A stretch of DNA of 64,000 nt, taken from assembly GCA_002270565.1 (NCBI GenBank), contig NQMI01000012.1:546411-610410 (forward strand), in the 5' to 3' direction. Of this stretch, positions 1 through 11,253 are shown in pieces; within the stretch, counting starts at the first letter, position 1; each line of letters starts with the position of its first letter. The notes under the pieces are model-generated. The model saw only the letters and a list, made by a program, of their open reading frames with translations, did no database searches and was not told where the DNA came from. The position numbers were made by a program, and so were the translations under genes. This stretch comes from Stenocarpella maydis (taxonomy: Eukaryota; Ascomycota; Sordariomycetes; Diaporthales; Diaporthaceae).

Positions 1-923
1 CTCCTCAACCAGTCTCGCTTACACTACACCACAAGAAATACCGTCGTCAAAAGAGGGTCTCCCCCCCGTGGGTTTGAATCACCGATGAAGTGACTGGGCT
101 CTGGCTGGCTGCTCACCACGTAGTACGGAGTACTTGCTGCTTGATTGATCTCTCCCCCTCTCTCGCCCACTCGCTCTGCTTGCCTCTCGATTTGCTTCCA
201 CCCTCCCACCACAGTCCACATCCACACCTACATCCCCTGCTTGCTGTCCGCCCGTCAGCAGCACTCTCGCCCGGACGTCACGTCCCCTGCTTGCATCCAA
301 CCCGACAGACTCACCCGGCTGTCTCGGTCAGATTTTAAAGTCCATGTCAGTCCAGAGATCAGCGTCAGCTCCCATCAAGACGGCACAACCATCAGCGTCA
401 ACTGACCCAACCAAGCAGCCCAGAGCCCCCGACTCTCCGGACCTCTGGTCCAATTACACTCGTTCACTTCACCACTTCCTCCCGCCTGCTGCGCTGCTTC
501 TGCCTGCTGAGAGGCACAAGTAGACATACCCGCCCGCCACCTCCGCCCGGACACGCCTTCCCGTCCGTTTGTCTATCCGTCTATCTCCGGGCTGTCACCA
601 CCACCACTTGATACCATCACTCTCCTCGGTCAAACCACCAAATACTGCCGCACTCCCCTGCCGTCAACTCCTCTGCCGACGAGCCAATGCGCATTTCGGA
701 CTAACCCCCCACCGAATCGATACCACGACGCCTACCAATCCGTGCCTCGGCGCGCGCCTCGCTGTCTTGAACGCGCCACGAGACGCGCTCTAACCCATCT
801 AGCTGCCACTCTGAGACACGCCACCTGCTCATCACCACCCCCCAGCCCTTTCCCTCCGCTCAGGGCGCTTCAAGAGCGATTTCTCCAACCCGGCCGACAT
901 CTCTGGAAAGAGCCACGGCTACC
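1..923 (+). promoter_or_regulatory. Upstream region and probable leader of the TM9 gene
   Basis: About 0.9 kb ahead of the TM9 start codon with no convincing gene. The sequence is strongly C/T-rich with little purine on the plus strand, as is common in promoters and 5' leaders of highly expressed filamentous-fungal genes. An exact GTACGGAGTAC motif lies at 123-133. Small open frames here have no domain content. I could not place the transcription start. Confidence 0.4.
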
Positions 924-3233
924 ATGGCAGTGACATCGAGGTCAGGGCTGCTGAGAGTCCTCCTCTTGGCTCTCCTCTGGTGTCAGATCGAAGCTTTCTA
1001 TATTCCTGGTCAGTAGTCTCGTCCCCAAGGGGGTCTCGTCCCCAGAATGCAGAATCTGCCCTCGCCCCGGTCTCTTTGTGCTAACATGCGGCTGCTCCAC
1101 AGGCTGGTCAATAAAGTCATATGCCCAAAATGAGAACATCCCTTTACTGGTCAACAAGGCATACTCAGACAACACACAACTGCAATATGCCTACTACGAC
1201 CTCCCTTTCGTCTGCCCTCCTACCGGCCATCACCGCCCAGGCGCAGGCCTGCTCAGCGGCCAGAGCATATCCCTCAACCTGGGTGAGGTCCTGCGCGGCG
1301 ACCGCATCGTCATTTCCGACCTCGAACTTTCAATGATGAAGGATAAGGAGTGCAACATGCTGTGCAACAGGGAGGTCTCCAGGCGCGACGTCAAATGGGC
1401 CAGGGAGCTTGTCAGGGACGGATACGTGGTCGAGTGGATCGTGGACAACCTCCCCGGGGCAACCAGCTTCGTAACCGTCGACAAGACTCGCAAGTACTAT
1501 GCTGCTGGGTTCAAGCTGGGGTTCACGGACAACTCGTCCGGGAGGCCGCGCTACTTCTTGAACAACCACCATACCATTGTCGTGCGCTACCGCAGCGCGC
1601 CAGGAAAGGCCGGCGACGAGGGGGACAAGGTCATTGTTGGGTTCGAGGTCTACCCCAAGAGCATCGGGTCCGCCAACCGGAGGAACAAGGATGGGTGTCC
1701 CACCGACCTGCAGAACATCGAGCAGAGTTTCGAGCTGTACATGGCCCCCAACAAAACAGTCACCGACGCTGCCAGCCAGCTGTACTCGCAGTCATCATAC
1801 CAGCCCGAGATCGACCAGGAGGACCTCGACGACGACGCCAAGATGACGATCCCCTACACCTACTCGGTCTACTTCCGCGAGGACAACACGGTCGAGTGGA
1901 ACAAGCGGTGGGACCTCTACTTTGTCAACCAGGAGGACGGCTCTCGGATCCACTGGCTGGCCATCATCAACTCGTTCATCATCTGCGGCCTCCTCACCGG
2001 CATCGTGCTGGTAATCATGGCCAGGACCATCAGGGCCGAGATCAAGGGCTACAAGGATGCTCGCGCCGAGGAGGGCAAGCTCAGGCTTAAGAGAGCCGGC
2101 GGCCAGCGGTCGCCGAGGCTGTCTGAGAAGAAGGCACTCGGCTTGCTCGACCAGGGCGGCGACGACAACGACGCGGATGTTTCTTCCGAGGACGAGTCCC
2201 TCGAGGATGTGACGGGCTGGAAGCTGCTCCACGCTGATGTCTTCCGGGCGCCACAGTACGGCTGGGTGTTGGCTCCCCTGGTTGGGTCTGGCGTCCAGCT
2301 CCTCTTCATGGCTGTCGGACTCGTGCTGCTGAGTGCGTTGGGCATCCTGAACCCCAGTCTCCGTGGCGGGTTCATCAGCTTTGGCATCGGCCTATTCGTC
2401 TTTGCTGGTCTCTTTTCTGGTTACTACTCGGCTCGCGTGTACAAGACCTTTGATGGGCAGGATTTCCTGCGAAATGCGATGGTGACGGCTCTGCTGTTCC
2501 CCGGCCTGGCCTTCGGGCTCGTGTTCATCCTGAACCTTTTCGTCTGGGCCCAGGCCTCGAGCACCGCGATTCCATTCGGTACCTTGGTCGGCCTGCTGAT
2601 GCTGTGGCTTTTCATCCAGCTCCCCCTCGTCTATGTCGGCTCCCGATATGGCTACAACCGCAGCGGCGCCTGGGAGCACCCTACCAAGACGGGCCTCATC
2701 CCCCGGCAGATCCCCCAGCAAGCCTGGTACATCAGGCGCACGCGGTCCGTGTTGCTCGCAGGTCTCATCCCCTTCGCCGTCATCTTCATCGAGCTCCTCT
2801 TTGTCTTCCAGTCCGTCTGGCAGGACAAGTCCGGCTACTACTACGTCTTCGGGTTCCTCTCCGTTGTCTCGCTCATCCTAATCGTGACGGTCGCCGAGAC
2901 CACCGTCGTCACCGTCTACGTCCAGCTTTGCGGCGAGAACCACAACTGGTGGTGGCAATCGTTCCTCGTCGGCGGGGCTAGCTCCGTGTGGGTGTTTGTA
3001 TACTGCGTCTGGTACTACTTCGTCAAGCTGCACATCACGGGCTTCGTGAGCTCGATGCTCTTCTTCACCTACAGCTTCATGGCCTGTCTGGTGTACGGGC
3101 TCCTCACGGGCACGGTCGGCTTCTTGAGCGCATATGCCTTTGTGAGGAGGATATATGGGTGAGTTTGCTCGATGGCGTTTATTTTCCCAGGTTCGCATGC
3201 TGACCTCCGACCAGCGCCATCAAAGCCGACTGA
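924..3233 (+). CDS. TM9 superfamily (EMP70/nonaspanin) endomembrane protein
   Basis: Three exons: 924-1008, 1103-3158 and 3215-3233, summing to 2160 nt (719 aa). The first exon encodes a signal peptide ending near residue 24, and the mature N-terminus FYIPGWS is typical of the family. A lumenal domain (about residues 25-310) follows, then one TM helix, an acidic cytosolic loop (around residue 380, with the run DDNDADVSSEDESLED) and eight more hydrophobic segments, giving the nine TMs of the family. The tiny third exon supplies the tail IYGAIKAD, which restores the C-terminal KxD COPI-binding signal. Reading through the second intron would end the protein early at TGA 3160. Known role of the family: Golgi/endosomal membrane protein affecting sorting of membrane proteins and adhesion. 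The assignment is firm. Which of the three yeast paralogues (EMP70, TMN2, TMN3) it matches is not decided here. Confidence 0.95.
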
Positions 3234-4241
3234 AAGGCCGACCGATCCCCTAGCTGTGTGGTAGGACCGCTTCTAGGCGCTCTCCCCCGTCCACAAAGAC
3301 ACGTGACATGAGCATTGCGAAAAGAACAACAAATTACAATTATTCGACTGACTGATAATGAGTGTGCTTAACTGCATCAGACCCGGCGTTCCACACTGCA
3401 GGGATTTATTTGGGCGCGAAACAATTCCAGGGCCGGCGTTCTTCCTAAGTCATGTTTTATCCCCGAGGCATGGATGGATGGATCGTGGTAATACAGGGGC
3501 TGGCGACGACGCGCGAGCTTCATCGTAATGTTCCCAAACGGCATACCAAACTTTCCCAAACTCGACGGCCGGCTGGATTGCAGTGCTGGTATAAATGCGC
3601 GATGGGCGTTTCCACTATGTGACGGACTGTGATTGAACTCAGGATAGCTGGGTGTGGAGCATAGACTTTGGGGCTTGAGGGGTGTTTTCAATGGTGCGAT
3701 TGAACTAGACTTTTGTCTTCATTTATTGATACTGTGGGGAGGAGTGCGCATGATGTATAAAGTTGGAATACCTAACATAGTCTCTAGTCTCTAATGACCG
3801 TTATCTTCTTACTGCCTCTGGCTGTTTTGTTCTTGAAGCTGTGGGTATGGCGCGCCCAGCACCCATTTTATTTGGTGCTGAGAGATTCGGGCATAAAAGT
3901 ATTCAGAGATCCCATTCTTCCGAATAACAGCAATTCACGTGCTCTTTTCTGTTTGGTATAATCGTACTTAAAACCTACTGTTATTCAATGTTGGCATTGT
4001 GTGTTTACGGTAGATAGGAATGGGTTTTCAGGCTGACCGCCTGTAACTCTGTTAGGAGTATATGTCGGACTGAACTTGGTTTTCTGGTTTACCTTATCTC
4101 TAGGACTTGGGGTGGACTGTCTTGGCTAGGAGGCCTTGCCTGACGGAATGTGAATTTGGAATAAATCGAGCTCTTATGTCTTTTCATGTCAAGGGCTAGG
4201 ACTTCTTCCCCTATAGCGCTGGCAACATTAAACGTCTCAAC
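3234..4241. other. Intergenic, no gene seen
   Basis: The 3' flank of the TM9 gene grades into AT-richer sequence. Only short, compositionally unremarkable frames are present on either strand. The fold-back element begins at its right end. Confidence 0.5.
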
Positions 4242-4466
4242 TGTCATGGTACCCACGCCTACAGCCTGCTATATAAGCGTTAACGCCTTGCCTACTAGCC
4301 ATTAATACTTAGCTCGCCTCTCTTCACATAAAAAAATATCACAACTTAGCTAGGGGTATAAGAAGATAACTAGTAGTTATGCAAAAAGAGAAGAGTTCAA
4401 TATCTATAGCCGATAGGCGAGGTGTTAACGTTTATATAGTAGGCTGTAGGAGTGGTACCGTAACAT
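4242..4466. mobile_element. Fold-back (MITE-like) element with about 55 bp inverted arms
   Basis: The left arm (about 4242-4297) and the reverse complement of the right arm (about 4409-4466) match over most of their length. They share GGTACC, CCTACAGCCT, CTATATA, CGTTAAC and GCCTA in the same order with similar spacing. The arms are separated by about 110 bp of AT-rich DNA. The outer ends read roughly TGTYAYGGTACC on both sides. No open frame of a transposase is present. Size (about 225 bp), AT-rich centre and non-coding content fit a miniature inverted-repeat element. I could not establish a target-site duplication. Confidence 0.65.
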
Positions 4467-4631
4467 GAACTCAAGTGCTATCTTGGGTCTACAATATTAG
4501 TCCGGAGACTATTGAAATAACTAGTTTTTGCTCTCATGTCTTTAGCCACCCTTTTACAATATGAAAAACAAAATCAGAATAATGACATATAAGACAGCCA
4601 TTATACACCTCATGTTCATCATTAGTTCCTC

Positions 4632-5657
4632 TTAAGGTTTGACCAGTTTCCAGAGCACCCAACAGCAGATCCGTATGATACAGGCAGAGATCCCATAATA
4701 TGCCGCGGCAGATCCGAGAATAAACCCCCCTATCCGGACATATCTTATCGTTCCAACCACGAAGGATGCTATGATAACACCCCAGACCTGGAGGAGAAGC
4801 AACGCCGAGACAGTTACGAGGTGCATCTTTGGCCCCGGAAGCTTTGTCAATATTTTTGTCTTGAACCATTCGCTCATCGCCATGAGCCCTTTGACGAGTG
4901 CGAGAAGGAGCGTCATGAAATTTACCAAGAGGACTGAGACACCACAGAAGTCGTATAACAAAAGATGGAGATATTTCAGTCGTGTTTGCATGCTCAGAAG
5001 GCCTGAGGCGAGGCTCAGAGGAAGGAAGAGGATGGGCAAAACAGTCAACACCCAAAGACCGCCGGACTCTTCAAAGTTGTGGCGCAGTCCGAGGCACTTC
5101 AAGTTGTGTGCCAACATGTCGCGCACTTCCCTTGCCTTACGACGAAGGTCGGTGACATGCGCCCGCAGGTCAGTCTCAATTACCTGAAGCTTATGAGGAC
5201 CGCTGGCTGCGATATCATCATAATAGATACCGATAATCTCGATAAGTGATTCCAATGCGGAAGCGAAATCCTCTGCAAGGACTTCGATTTCTCGAAATAG
5301 ACTCGCTTCAGTGATCGCCTCGTCTATGGGGTTAGGCGCCAATTCAGCAATCCTCGCGCCAATTCGGGACTGATTTCGTCTCTGGTGCATCTCTCTGGTT
5401 TCTCCGATTTGGTCAAGATATTGTAAAAGCTGCGCGTGGCAGAACCTCAGAAGAAGTATCTGCTTTCTTCTCGTACAAGTCTTCGCTCCGCTCAGAGTTG
5501 GTAGATATTGCTCTTGGAGTTGCTCGAAACCACAACAGAACTCTTTGAAAGTCTCATGAATCTTAGAGCTGGCCACCGCGTCATCGTTGCTGACTTGAAG
5601 CATTCCGAAAATTTCTGGGTACTCATACGTCTCCGACAATACAAGGACTAAGACCAA
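4632..5657 (-). CDS. CorA-like fungal membrane protein, N-terminus uncertain
   Basis: Open frame of 341 codons. The N-terminal two thirds is helical and Cys-containing (EFCCGFEQLQEQYLP near residues 39-53). A long helix around residues 160-185 (DLRAHVTDLRRKAREVRDML) leads into a cluster of four hydrophobic segments. The first of these, near residue 205, reads LPILFLPLSLASGLLSMQTR and resembles the stem-TM1 region of fungal CorA-like proteins. The metal-channel GMN motif is replaced by LLSM, so ion transport cannot be assumed. Further TMs lie near residues 225-255, 275-300 and 305-335. The proposed ATG at 5657 may be internal: CTTAG and TTCTCAG acceptor-like sites lie just upstream on the minus strand, so an N-terminal exon may be missing. 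The gene sits in an AT-rich accessory stretch. Function unknown. Confidence 0.55.
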   Translation of the reverse strand: MVLVLVLSETYEYPEIFGMLQVSNDDAVASSKIHETFKEFCCGFEQLQEQYLPTLSGAKTCTRRKQILLLRFCHAQLLQYLDQIGETREMHQRRNQSRIGARIAELAPNPIDEAITEASLFREIEVLAEDFASALESLIEIIGIYYDDIAASGPHKLQVIETDLRAHVTDLRRKAREVRDMLAHNLKCLGLRHNFEESGGLWVLTVLPILFLPLSLASGLLSMQTRLKYLHLLLYDFCGVSVLLVNFMTLLLALVKGLMAMSEWFKTKILTKLPGPKMHLVTVSALLLLQVWGVIIASFVVGTIRYVRIGGFILGSAAAYYGISACIIRICCWVLWKLVKP

Positions 5658-7595
5658 TGCGTTTCACTTAGTTCCACAATTCATGCTGAGAAACTAGTGA
5701 TGGAGCAATAGTTGGGATGTGGCTCACGGCAAGGGCTATTATCACTGTTCTCTAGCACGCAAGCTTTTTTGGTTGTGATGGTCATGCCTCGCACGGATCC
5801 GGTATTTATCAGACATGAAAGCGTTTCGAACCATGACCCGGGTGTTGATCGCTTCCATTGGTATGCCATACGAGTACGGCAAACCATACGCACGGCGTAT
5901 ATTAGAGTCCGCGTTGGGCCCAAATCAATCGTCAGATGTCTCTGGGTCGAGATGTTGAGTTAGAAATATCTTGATAGCCTTTTGCGGACGAGCTGAATTA
6001 GACCAGAGGCCCCTATGAAACGTCCGAGAAGCGGGGAGAACGCAGATAAGTCCTTGGGCTGGTTGGGAATTAACTTGCGATGCTAAATTCGGCGAGTTGT
6101 GCAACACAACCACCCTGAGTTTCACGAGAACCAATATTTGACGTCAGCAAGCCATGGGGTTGAAGTTGGATTCATTTAAAGAGGCAGCCAAGGCTGCTCC
6201 TTCAGCCAGTAGATAACAAGTAATTACTTCAGCGCTTTGCTGCTTTCTTCTGCAGCCGGCGTGCATCATTTTGCTCTGCCCTATGCCCCACGTGGATGGT
6301 AAATGGGCCCAGAGTGTGCGTAAGTCACTCGCAATGCATTTCAAACCAACCAGCCAGATATTGGCGTTCCACAAGAATGCACACGAGGTGAGGTCCAGTG
6401 CAGCTGCTGTCTGCTACGGTTGCGGGTATCTTCCACAAGCAATGATGGAATTCGTCCCTGTGTATTCTTCTTGTATTTTGTTCTTGGCAGGTTTTATATA
6501 TGATATTTTCTCTACCGGTAATTAAGCCATGTGAAGTGCCTAGTACCTGGTAGTAACAATGCCCTTGCCAGCTGGGCTGTCTCGACTGGTAACAGCTAGA
6601 CATGTACCAGCCACATGCGGCAGCAACATGAACAACTGTTGGATTCCACCTGTATTGCACTATGATCCTGATATTCTTGACCCTCTGGCACAGCTGATTG
6701 TGGTCATCCGTTTCCCCTTGGTTCTTTGTGGACCATGGACTGTGTTTACAAACCCAGTCTCGAGTCAATACTAACTAAAGATTTATTTTACCAGCAAGAG
6801 GTGCATCAAAGGCTTGCCGATATTAGAGATCTCCTACACGGTCATTGGCGTAATTTCTTAGTTTTTTGTGGTGGGCGAGCGTACGTACCTAGACATTCTC
6901 CAGCATCGGCTCTGTCTAGAATTGGCGAGCCTTGCGGAACCCCCCTGAGATATCCTGCCCCTTAACAGTGCGTATTTTCGGTGTCCCTAGGTGCTTGTGA
7001 CCACAACAGAAGATCAGAGTGAGCCCGGTTAATGCTCAGCCTCATTGCACAAGCCATTCAAGATGGACCACGGCCGGGGACCAACAGCAGAGTTGGACGT
7101 GGATAATTATTGGGCCTCGGATGCCTGGACGTGATAGCCCCCAGCCTCATCTCAGTGGCCGCTATCATGATACTTCGAGCCGGACGATCATGAAGGTGCA
7201 ACTACCTTCGTGTTACCTTTGCCTTAGTAGATTCATTTTGTTCGCTGTTTGGAACAAGTCGGCTTCGAACTGTCTGATTGGCCGCAATCCGGCCCCAAAG
7301 AGCTGAGAATTTTCGTGGGGGCGGTTTGGAAACTAACTTGGAATAGTCCGATGCGACGCGATTTCCGGGTTGCGTGAAACGGGGCCTCGGCCACATGCCC
7401 TTACACGTCTGCCTGCAGGTAGACACTCCTGTACTCCCTACCTGGGTATATTAAGGAGACACTCAAGTACTACCCTTTTAATCCTACCTACCTCAGTACA
7501 AAGTTGCTACGTCCCATTGGCATAGGATCCATGCGCTTTGCTACAAGATCGCGTTGCAGTGGACTGTTTGCGACTTTGGAAATTCAAGCGTTGAG
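5658..7595. other. Gene-poor AT-rich interval, nothing recognised
   Basis: About 1.9 kb. Many short frames on both strands (for example minus 6325-6768) lack domain features, codon bias or splice support. It may hold an upstream exon of the CorA-like gene, its promoter, and the promoter of the downstream gene (TATATTAAG near 7447). Confidence 0.4.
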
Positions 7596-8586
7596 ATGAT
7601 GCCGTGGTTTACTTTTATATGGATCATGGCTGTGGCTGGCCAGTCCACATCAGACTCCCGCTTCATCGGCTGGTACATCCAACAAGACTTTAGTACGTGC
7701 CTCTGAATGCCCAACACCGATACACTGTCTTGCTAATTAGAATCTAAAAAGCTGAAAGGATGACTGCTGGTGCTGGATGGAGCACATCTGGGACTATTGC
7801 AGGAGACTGTGTCCCTCCCAGCAGCTGTGTGTTACATACAGGGTGCAGTTCAAACACCTTACTCTTCGATAACGGGATCGTGCAAGCTTGGTAAGCACCC
7901 TAATTCGTACTTTTCGTACGTTGGATAAAGATCCATACAACAAAGTGCTTATGTTGGTCTTTTAAAGCAACTCTAATGAGGGCTCAAGCTGTGTCGCCAT
8001 GACCATTTTCGAGACGGCTCCTTTCGGTGCCCCATCGGCAACGAATTGGGAGTGTCGGCGAGGGTGGAGAGCTAGTACTGTGTATAGAAGGTTGCCGGCA
8101 GCAGTCACCGCGTTGGAAACAACAATCTGTAAGTTCCAGTGGCAAGATGTCCGGATTAGAGACAAATCAGACATTGCTCTGAGGTTATGTTGAAAGTTCC
8201 TAATCGATATCCGGCCATGCGTTCTAGATGCCACCGTGAGTCTTACGACAACAGTGCCTCTATCAGACGTGTCATTACCTACCTCTTCATCCAGCACGTC
8301 AACGAGTCAACAGGCCACCCCCAATGGTAGCGGTAATATGGCTTGGATCGCTGGGGCTGTACTAGGACCCATCGCGTGCCTCGTTCTGTGTGTAACGGCA
8401 TACTGGTTAAGGATGCGATGTCGAAGCCAGCGCACTCGACAACCAAGTACCAAGCAAGAAGCTCATGTTCAGAATGGCAATATTCACCAAGCCGAGTCCC
8501 AGTCGGAGATACTAGGAGACCAGACGGCTCCAGTACTCATGCTTCCTGCGAGTCGGGTGCAGAAGACCCCAGAGCTGCCCGGATGA
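7596..8586 (+). CDS. Small type I membrane protein with Cys-containing ectodomain and Ser/Thr stalk
   Basis: Four exons: 7596-7692, 7752-7890, 7968-8128 and 8228-8586, summing to 756 nt (251 aa). All introns are GT/AG and keep frame. Residues 1-15 (MMPWFTFIWIMAVAG) look like a signal peptide. The ectodomain has paired cysteines (GDCVPPSSCVLHTGCSSN, then a Cys formed across intron 2, then SSCVAMTIFE and NWEC). A Ser/Thr-rich stalk with SSSSTSTSQ precedes one TM helix (about residues 168-188, AWIAGAVLGPIACLVLCVTAYW). An RMRCRSQRTR stop-transfer patch and a polar cytosolic tail follow. This layout recurs in Pezizomycotina as surface proteins with WSC- or Mid2-like architecture, but I do not see a definite WSC domain. 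Function unknown; a cell-surface sensor or adhesin-like role is inference. The first ATG of a tandem ATGATG was taken. Confidence 0.7.
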
Positions 8587-8849
8587 TGATGGAGTAATGT
8601 AATGACGGGGTAATGAAGGATACTTGGGAATAGGGTTCTAACTCATGGGCAGTGGGGCCTGTATTGCTAATGTTATTAACTAATATATTCTGAACGATTA
8701 ATTGGTGGCCAAGAAAAATATGGGATGATGCTACTGGTACCTTTGACCCCTTTAAAAGCATTAAGCGTGCAGCTTATTAGGAATTCTTATGCCTCTTAAA
8801 GAGGAAAAGAGCTACCCTACTACCCCAACCCTTTAGATTCTTGATTTTA
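8587..8849. other. 3' flank, no gene seen
   Basis: AT-rich downstream sequence of the small membrane-protein gene leading into the repeat cluster. No coding signal. Confidence 0.4.
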
Positions 8850-9045
8850 GAGAGCTTTTGGCATACCCAGTGGGCTTTCGGCACACCTAAAGAAAGGGCC
8901 CTCCACACACCCAGAGGAAGGGCCCTTCCTCTAAGTATATAGATGGCTTATTTTTTTTTAAGTATATAGAGGGCCCTTCCTCTGGGCGTGTGGAGGGGCT
9001 TTAAGACGTGTTGAGGGGCTCTGAGACGCGTCAAGGGGCTCAGAG
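8850..9045. repeat. Palindromic repeat cluster with tandem 20-bp subrepeats
   Basis: Arms at about 8900-8926 and 8970-8996 are reverse complements over 27 bp with one mismatch. Each contains a GAAGGGCCCTTC-type palindrome. They flank an AT-rich centre that carries two direct copies of AAGTATATAG. Outside the right arm are three imperfect units of about 20 bp sharing AGGGGCT and GACGYGT (about 8993-9045). Outside the left arm the mirrored GGCAYACC units occur about 20 bp apart. Subterminal short tandem repeats around a palindrome resemble non-autonomous hAT- or MITE-type elements, or a protein-binding array. No coding capacity. Confidence 0.6.
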
Positions 9046-9583
9046 CTTTAAGGCAGGGTATTTTGGAGAGGAGGTATAAGATATTATAGTAGGCTGCAGG
9101 CTGAATTTCTTGTACTGGGTGGTCGAACAGGGTCGAGCTGGGTAGGCGGACGTTGACTGCGGGTCCGGCACCGGAAGCCAGGGCGGCGGCGGGTGCGCCC
9201 AGACTGCCAGGGCTACCGTGCGGCCTTGCCTGTGCCGGCACCAGTTTTCTCACTTTAGTTGCCGAATCAGCGAATCCGTCTTCAGTTTTCTTAGCGCATC
9301 GGAGCAGAGGGAAGGCAACGAAGCTGTTGTGGTTAGCATTTCTTGCTCCCATGCGCACGAGAAGGGAGTCACTGACTACACTGCATCATGTCTTGAGCCT
9401 CAGCTGCACTGCATAATAATACAAGGCAGCCTTCTTTTCAGACCATCGGTGCTCACCGACCAACAGATCCGACCAGCAGCCTCTGAAAGCCACCTGGACC
9501 TCGTGCGCTTCAAGGTGGATTTCAGACCTGACACATACCAAATCCGTACCAGTGCTCCCTGCCCTACGGCACCGACAACAGAT
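9046..9583. promoter_or_regulatory. Upstream region of the decarboxylase gene
   Basis: About 540 bp between the repeat cluster and the decarboxylase start. GC content rises sharply compared with the repeat. No gene recognised. It presumably contains the promoter and leader. Confidence 0.35.
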
Positions 9584-11253
9584 ATGGACGGTCGGCAGTT
9601 CAAGGACGCCGCGAAGGCCTCGATCGACCATAGTGAGTCCACCTTGCCCGAAGCCGACTCATGGCCCCATTGTGCCGGGACTCACCGACCAATCCACTGA
9701 CACGAAACGCAGTCGTGGATTACTATGAAAACATCACAGACCTCAGCGTCGTCTCGCAGGTCGAGCCAGGCTACCTGCGCAAGCTGCTCCCCGACTCGCC
9801 GCCGCGCGACGGCGAGTCCTGGGACGTGATCCGCAAGGACATTGACAGCAAGATCGTCCCGGGTCTAACGCACTGGCAGTCGCCCAACTTCTTCGCCTTC
9901 TTTCCCTGTCCGGCCTCGTACCCCTCGATCCTGGGTGAGCTGTACTCGGCCGCCTTCACGGGGGCCTGTTTCAACTGGATCTGCTCGCCTGCCGTCACAG
10001 AACTCGAGACCATCGTCCTCGACTGGGTCGCCCAGATCCTGGGCCTCCCGCAGGTTTACCACTCCACCGGCCCCAGCCGCGGGGGTGGCGTCATCCAGGG
10101 CACGGCTAGCGAGGCTGTGCTGACCATGATGGTTGCCGCGCGTGACAAGTACCTGCGCGACACCCTCCCCGCCCCCGGGACAGTCTCAGAGGAGGAGCTC
10201 GAGGAGCTGGACATGCGCAAGCGCAGCAGGCTCGTCGCGCTTGGCAGCGCGGCTGCCCACTCGTCCACCAAGAAGGCCGCCAGGATCCTCGGCGTGCGCT
10301 ATGTCGATGTGCCAACCTGCTCGGCGTCCAATTTCGCCATGACCGGCGAGGCTCTCAACAAGACCCTCGAGGGTTTGAGGGCCAAGGGGCTCGAGCCCTT
10401 CTTCATAACCGCCACGCTCGGCACCACCGACACATGCGCCGTCGATGACTTTGGCGCCATCGCCGACGTCCTGGCCAGGTTCAGCGGGAGCACCACCACC
10501 ACCAACGGCGCGGCCGCGGACGGCGAGAGCAACGGAGCAGCGGCAGCAGCAGTAGCACCGGCCGCGAGGAAAGGCGAGGTCTGGGTGCACATCGACGCCG
10601 CATACGCGGGCTCAGCACTGGTGACGCCCGAGGCGCAGGGGTTGGTGGGCATGCACCACCTCGCGCACTTCCACTCCTTCAACTTCAACATGCACAAGTG
10701 GCTGCTGACCAACTTCGACGCGTCGTGCGTCTTCGTCGCCGACCGGTCCTGGCTCGAGTCGGCCCTGGGGTCCGAGCTGCACGTCTACCGCAACACGTAC
10801 AGCGACGGCGGGCTCGTCACCGACTACCGCAACTGGCAGATCCCGCTGGGGCGGCGGTTCCGCTCCCTCAAGGTGTGGTTCGTGCTGCGCAGCTACGGCG
10901 TGGCCGGCCTGCAGAAGTACATCCGCCGCGGGGTCGCGCAGGGCGAGCTGTTTGCCGGGTGGCTGCGGGAGAGGTCGGACCTGTTTGAGATCATCACGGG
11001 CCCCGCGTTCGCGCTGACTGTGTTCCGGCTGGCTCCCGCCGGGGTGGAGAGCGAGGACAAGAAGAGCGGGCTCACGAGGGCGCTGTACGAGGAGGTTAAC
11101 AGGTCTGGTAAGCTGTGGGTGACGAGCACGGTGCTCGAGGGCAAGTTCGCCATCAGGGTCATGACGGGGAACGTCGCGACTGAGGAGGAGCATGTCAGGG
11201 CGGCGTACGAGCTCATTCTCTCCACGGCCGAGAAGCTTGTCAAGAGTGCATAG
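9584..11253 (+). CDS. Group II PLP-dependent aromatic L-amino acid decarboxylase
   Basis: Two exons, 9584-9632 and 9713-11253, summing to 1590 nt (529 aa). The intron splits the Ile in HIVDYYENI, and the resulting N-terminus aligns with DOPA/tryptophan decarboxylases. Visible family features: SPNFFAFFPCPASYPSILGE (substrate pocket); AAHSS with H199 stacking on the cofactor; HIDAAYAG with D311 on the pyridine nitrogen; NMHKW with K345 as the Schiff-base lysine; and the mobile-loop Tyr Y388 in TDYRNWQIPLGRR. Retention of His199 and Tyr388 favours true decarboxylation over the aldehyde-synthase variants that replace them. A low-complexity insert at about residues 278-305 (TTTT, then Ala-rich) precedes the HIDAAYAG strand. 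The likely product is tryptamine, tyramine or dopamine; the substrate cannot be read from sequence. No biosynthetic-cluster partner is adjacent. Confidence 0.92.
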
